14,280 nucleotides of DNA, taken from assembly GCA_030625695.1 (NCBI GenBank), contig DAOUQK010000052.1, positions 1 through 14,280 on the forward strand, written 5' to 3'. The stretch comes from Paracoccaceae bacterium. GTDB taxonomy: Bacteria > Pseudomonadota > Alphaproteobacteria > Rhodobacterales > Rhodobacteraceae. Positions 14,253 through 14,280 of this stretch are shown here, one piece after another. Numbering within the stretch: position 1 is the first letter of the stretch; every line of letters begins with the position of its first letter. The notes under the pieces are model-generated. The model worked only from the letters and a program-made list of their open reading frames with translations, did no database searches and had not been told where the DNA came from. Both the position numbers and the translations under genes were made by a program.

Positions 14253-14280
14253 ATGCCGCCCGAAAACGCGGTGGCGATGC
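14253..14280 (+). CDS. Start of next gene, probably opgH (partial, runs off the window)
   Basis: Seventeen nt after the opgG stop an ATG opens a frame reading MPPENAVAM to the window edge. An in-frame TTG at 14232, overlapping the opgG stop, would add seven residues. OpgH, the membrane glucosyltransferase that makes the glucan backbone, normally follows opgG, so this is the expected gene. Nine codons are too few to prove identity. Confidence 0.4.

Overview
The window looks like the chromosome of an alphaproteobacterium, most likely a Rhodobacterales (Roseobacter/Rhodobacter-type) species. The reasons are a form II RuBisCO gene followed by cbbE/cbbY/cbbZ-type genes, an opgC-opgG arrangement like the Rhodobacter glucan operon, G+C-rich coding sequence, and many GTAG-headed REP-like palindromes. 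No plasmid, phage, CRISPR, tRNA, rRNA or transposase gene was seen. The taxonomic call is inference from gene content and style.

Positions 1-5132 (+ strand) are a carbon-fixation and metabolite-repair cluster. It holds form II RuBisCO (cbbM), ribulose-phosphate 3-epimerase (rpe/cbbE), a Tat-exported metallo-beta-lactamase-fold hydrolase, a CbbY-type HAD phosphatase, a thioredoxin-fold protein and phosphoglycolate phosphatase (gph/cbbZ). The last four genes are almost fused: two 1-nt gaps and one ATGA overlap. They are separated from rpe by a REP doublet, and cbbM is separated from rpe by two more palindromes. RuBisCO makes 3-phosphoglycerate and, by oxygenation, 2-phosphoglycolate. The two HAD phosphatases would clear 2-phosphoglycolate and the inhibitor xylulose-1,5-bisphosphate. 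The jobs of the MBL protein and the redoxin here are not known.

Positions 5133-5615 are a non-coding gap between convergent genes, packed with palindromes. It holds three GTAG-type REPs (two of them an inverted pair at its outer parts) and a 52-bp hairpin. A related hairpin recurs at 10444-10485.

Positions 5616-10225 hold, on the minus strand, a small MoaD/ThiS-type sulfur carrier (5616-5876) and a three-gene molybdenum hydroxylase operon (FAD, 2Fe-2S and Mo subunits, each start overlapping the previous stop by one base). Between them lies a plus-strand exported pentapeptide-repeat protein. The Mo subunit lacks both CO-dehydrogenase active-site signatures, so the substrate is unknown.

Positions 10226-14280 hold a divergent spacer with the second long hairpin, an exported DUF302 protein, then opgC and opgG for osmoregulated periplasmic glucans (succinylation and backbone). 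The first codons of what is probably opgH run off the right edge.

No wholly new system is evident. The points most worth following are the Tat-exported hydrolase and redoxin built into a RuBisCO operon, the covarying REP family at gene ends in that operon, and the second hairpin family flanking the molybdenum hydroxylase region.
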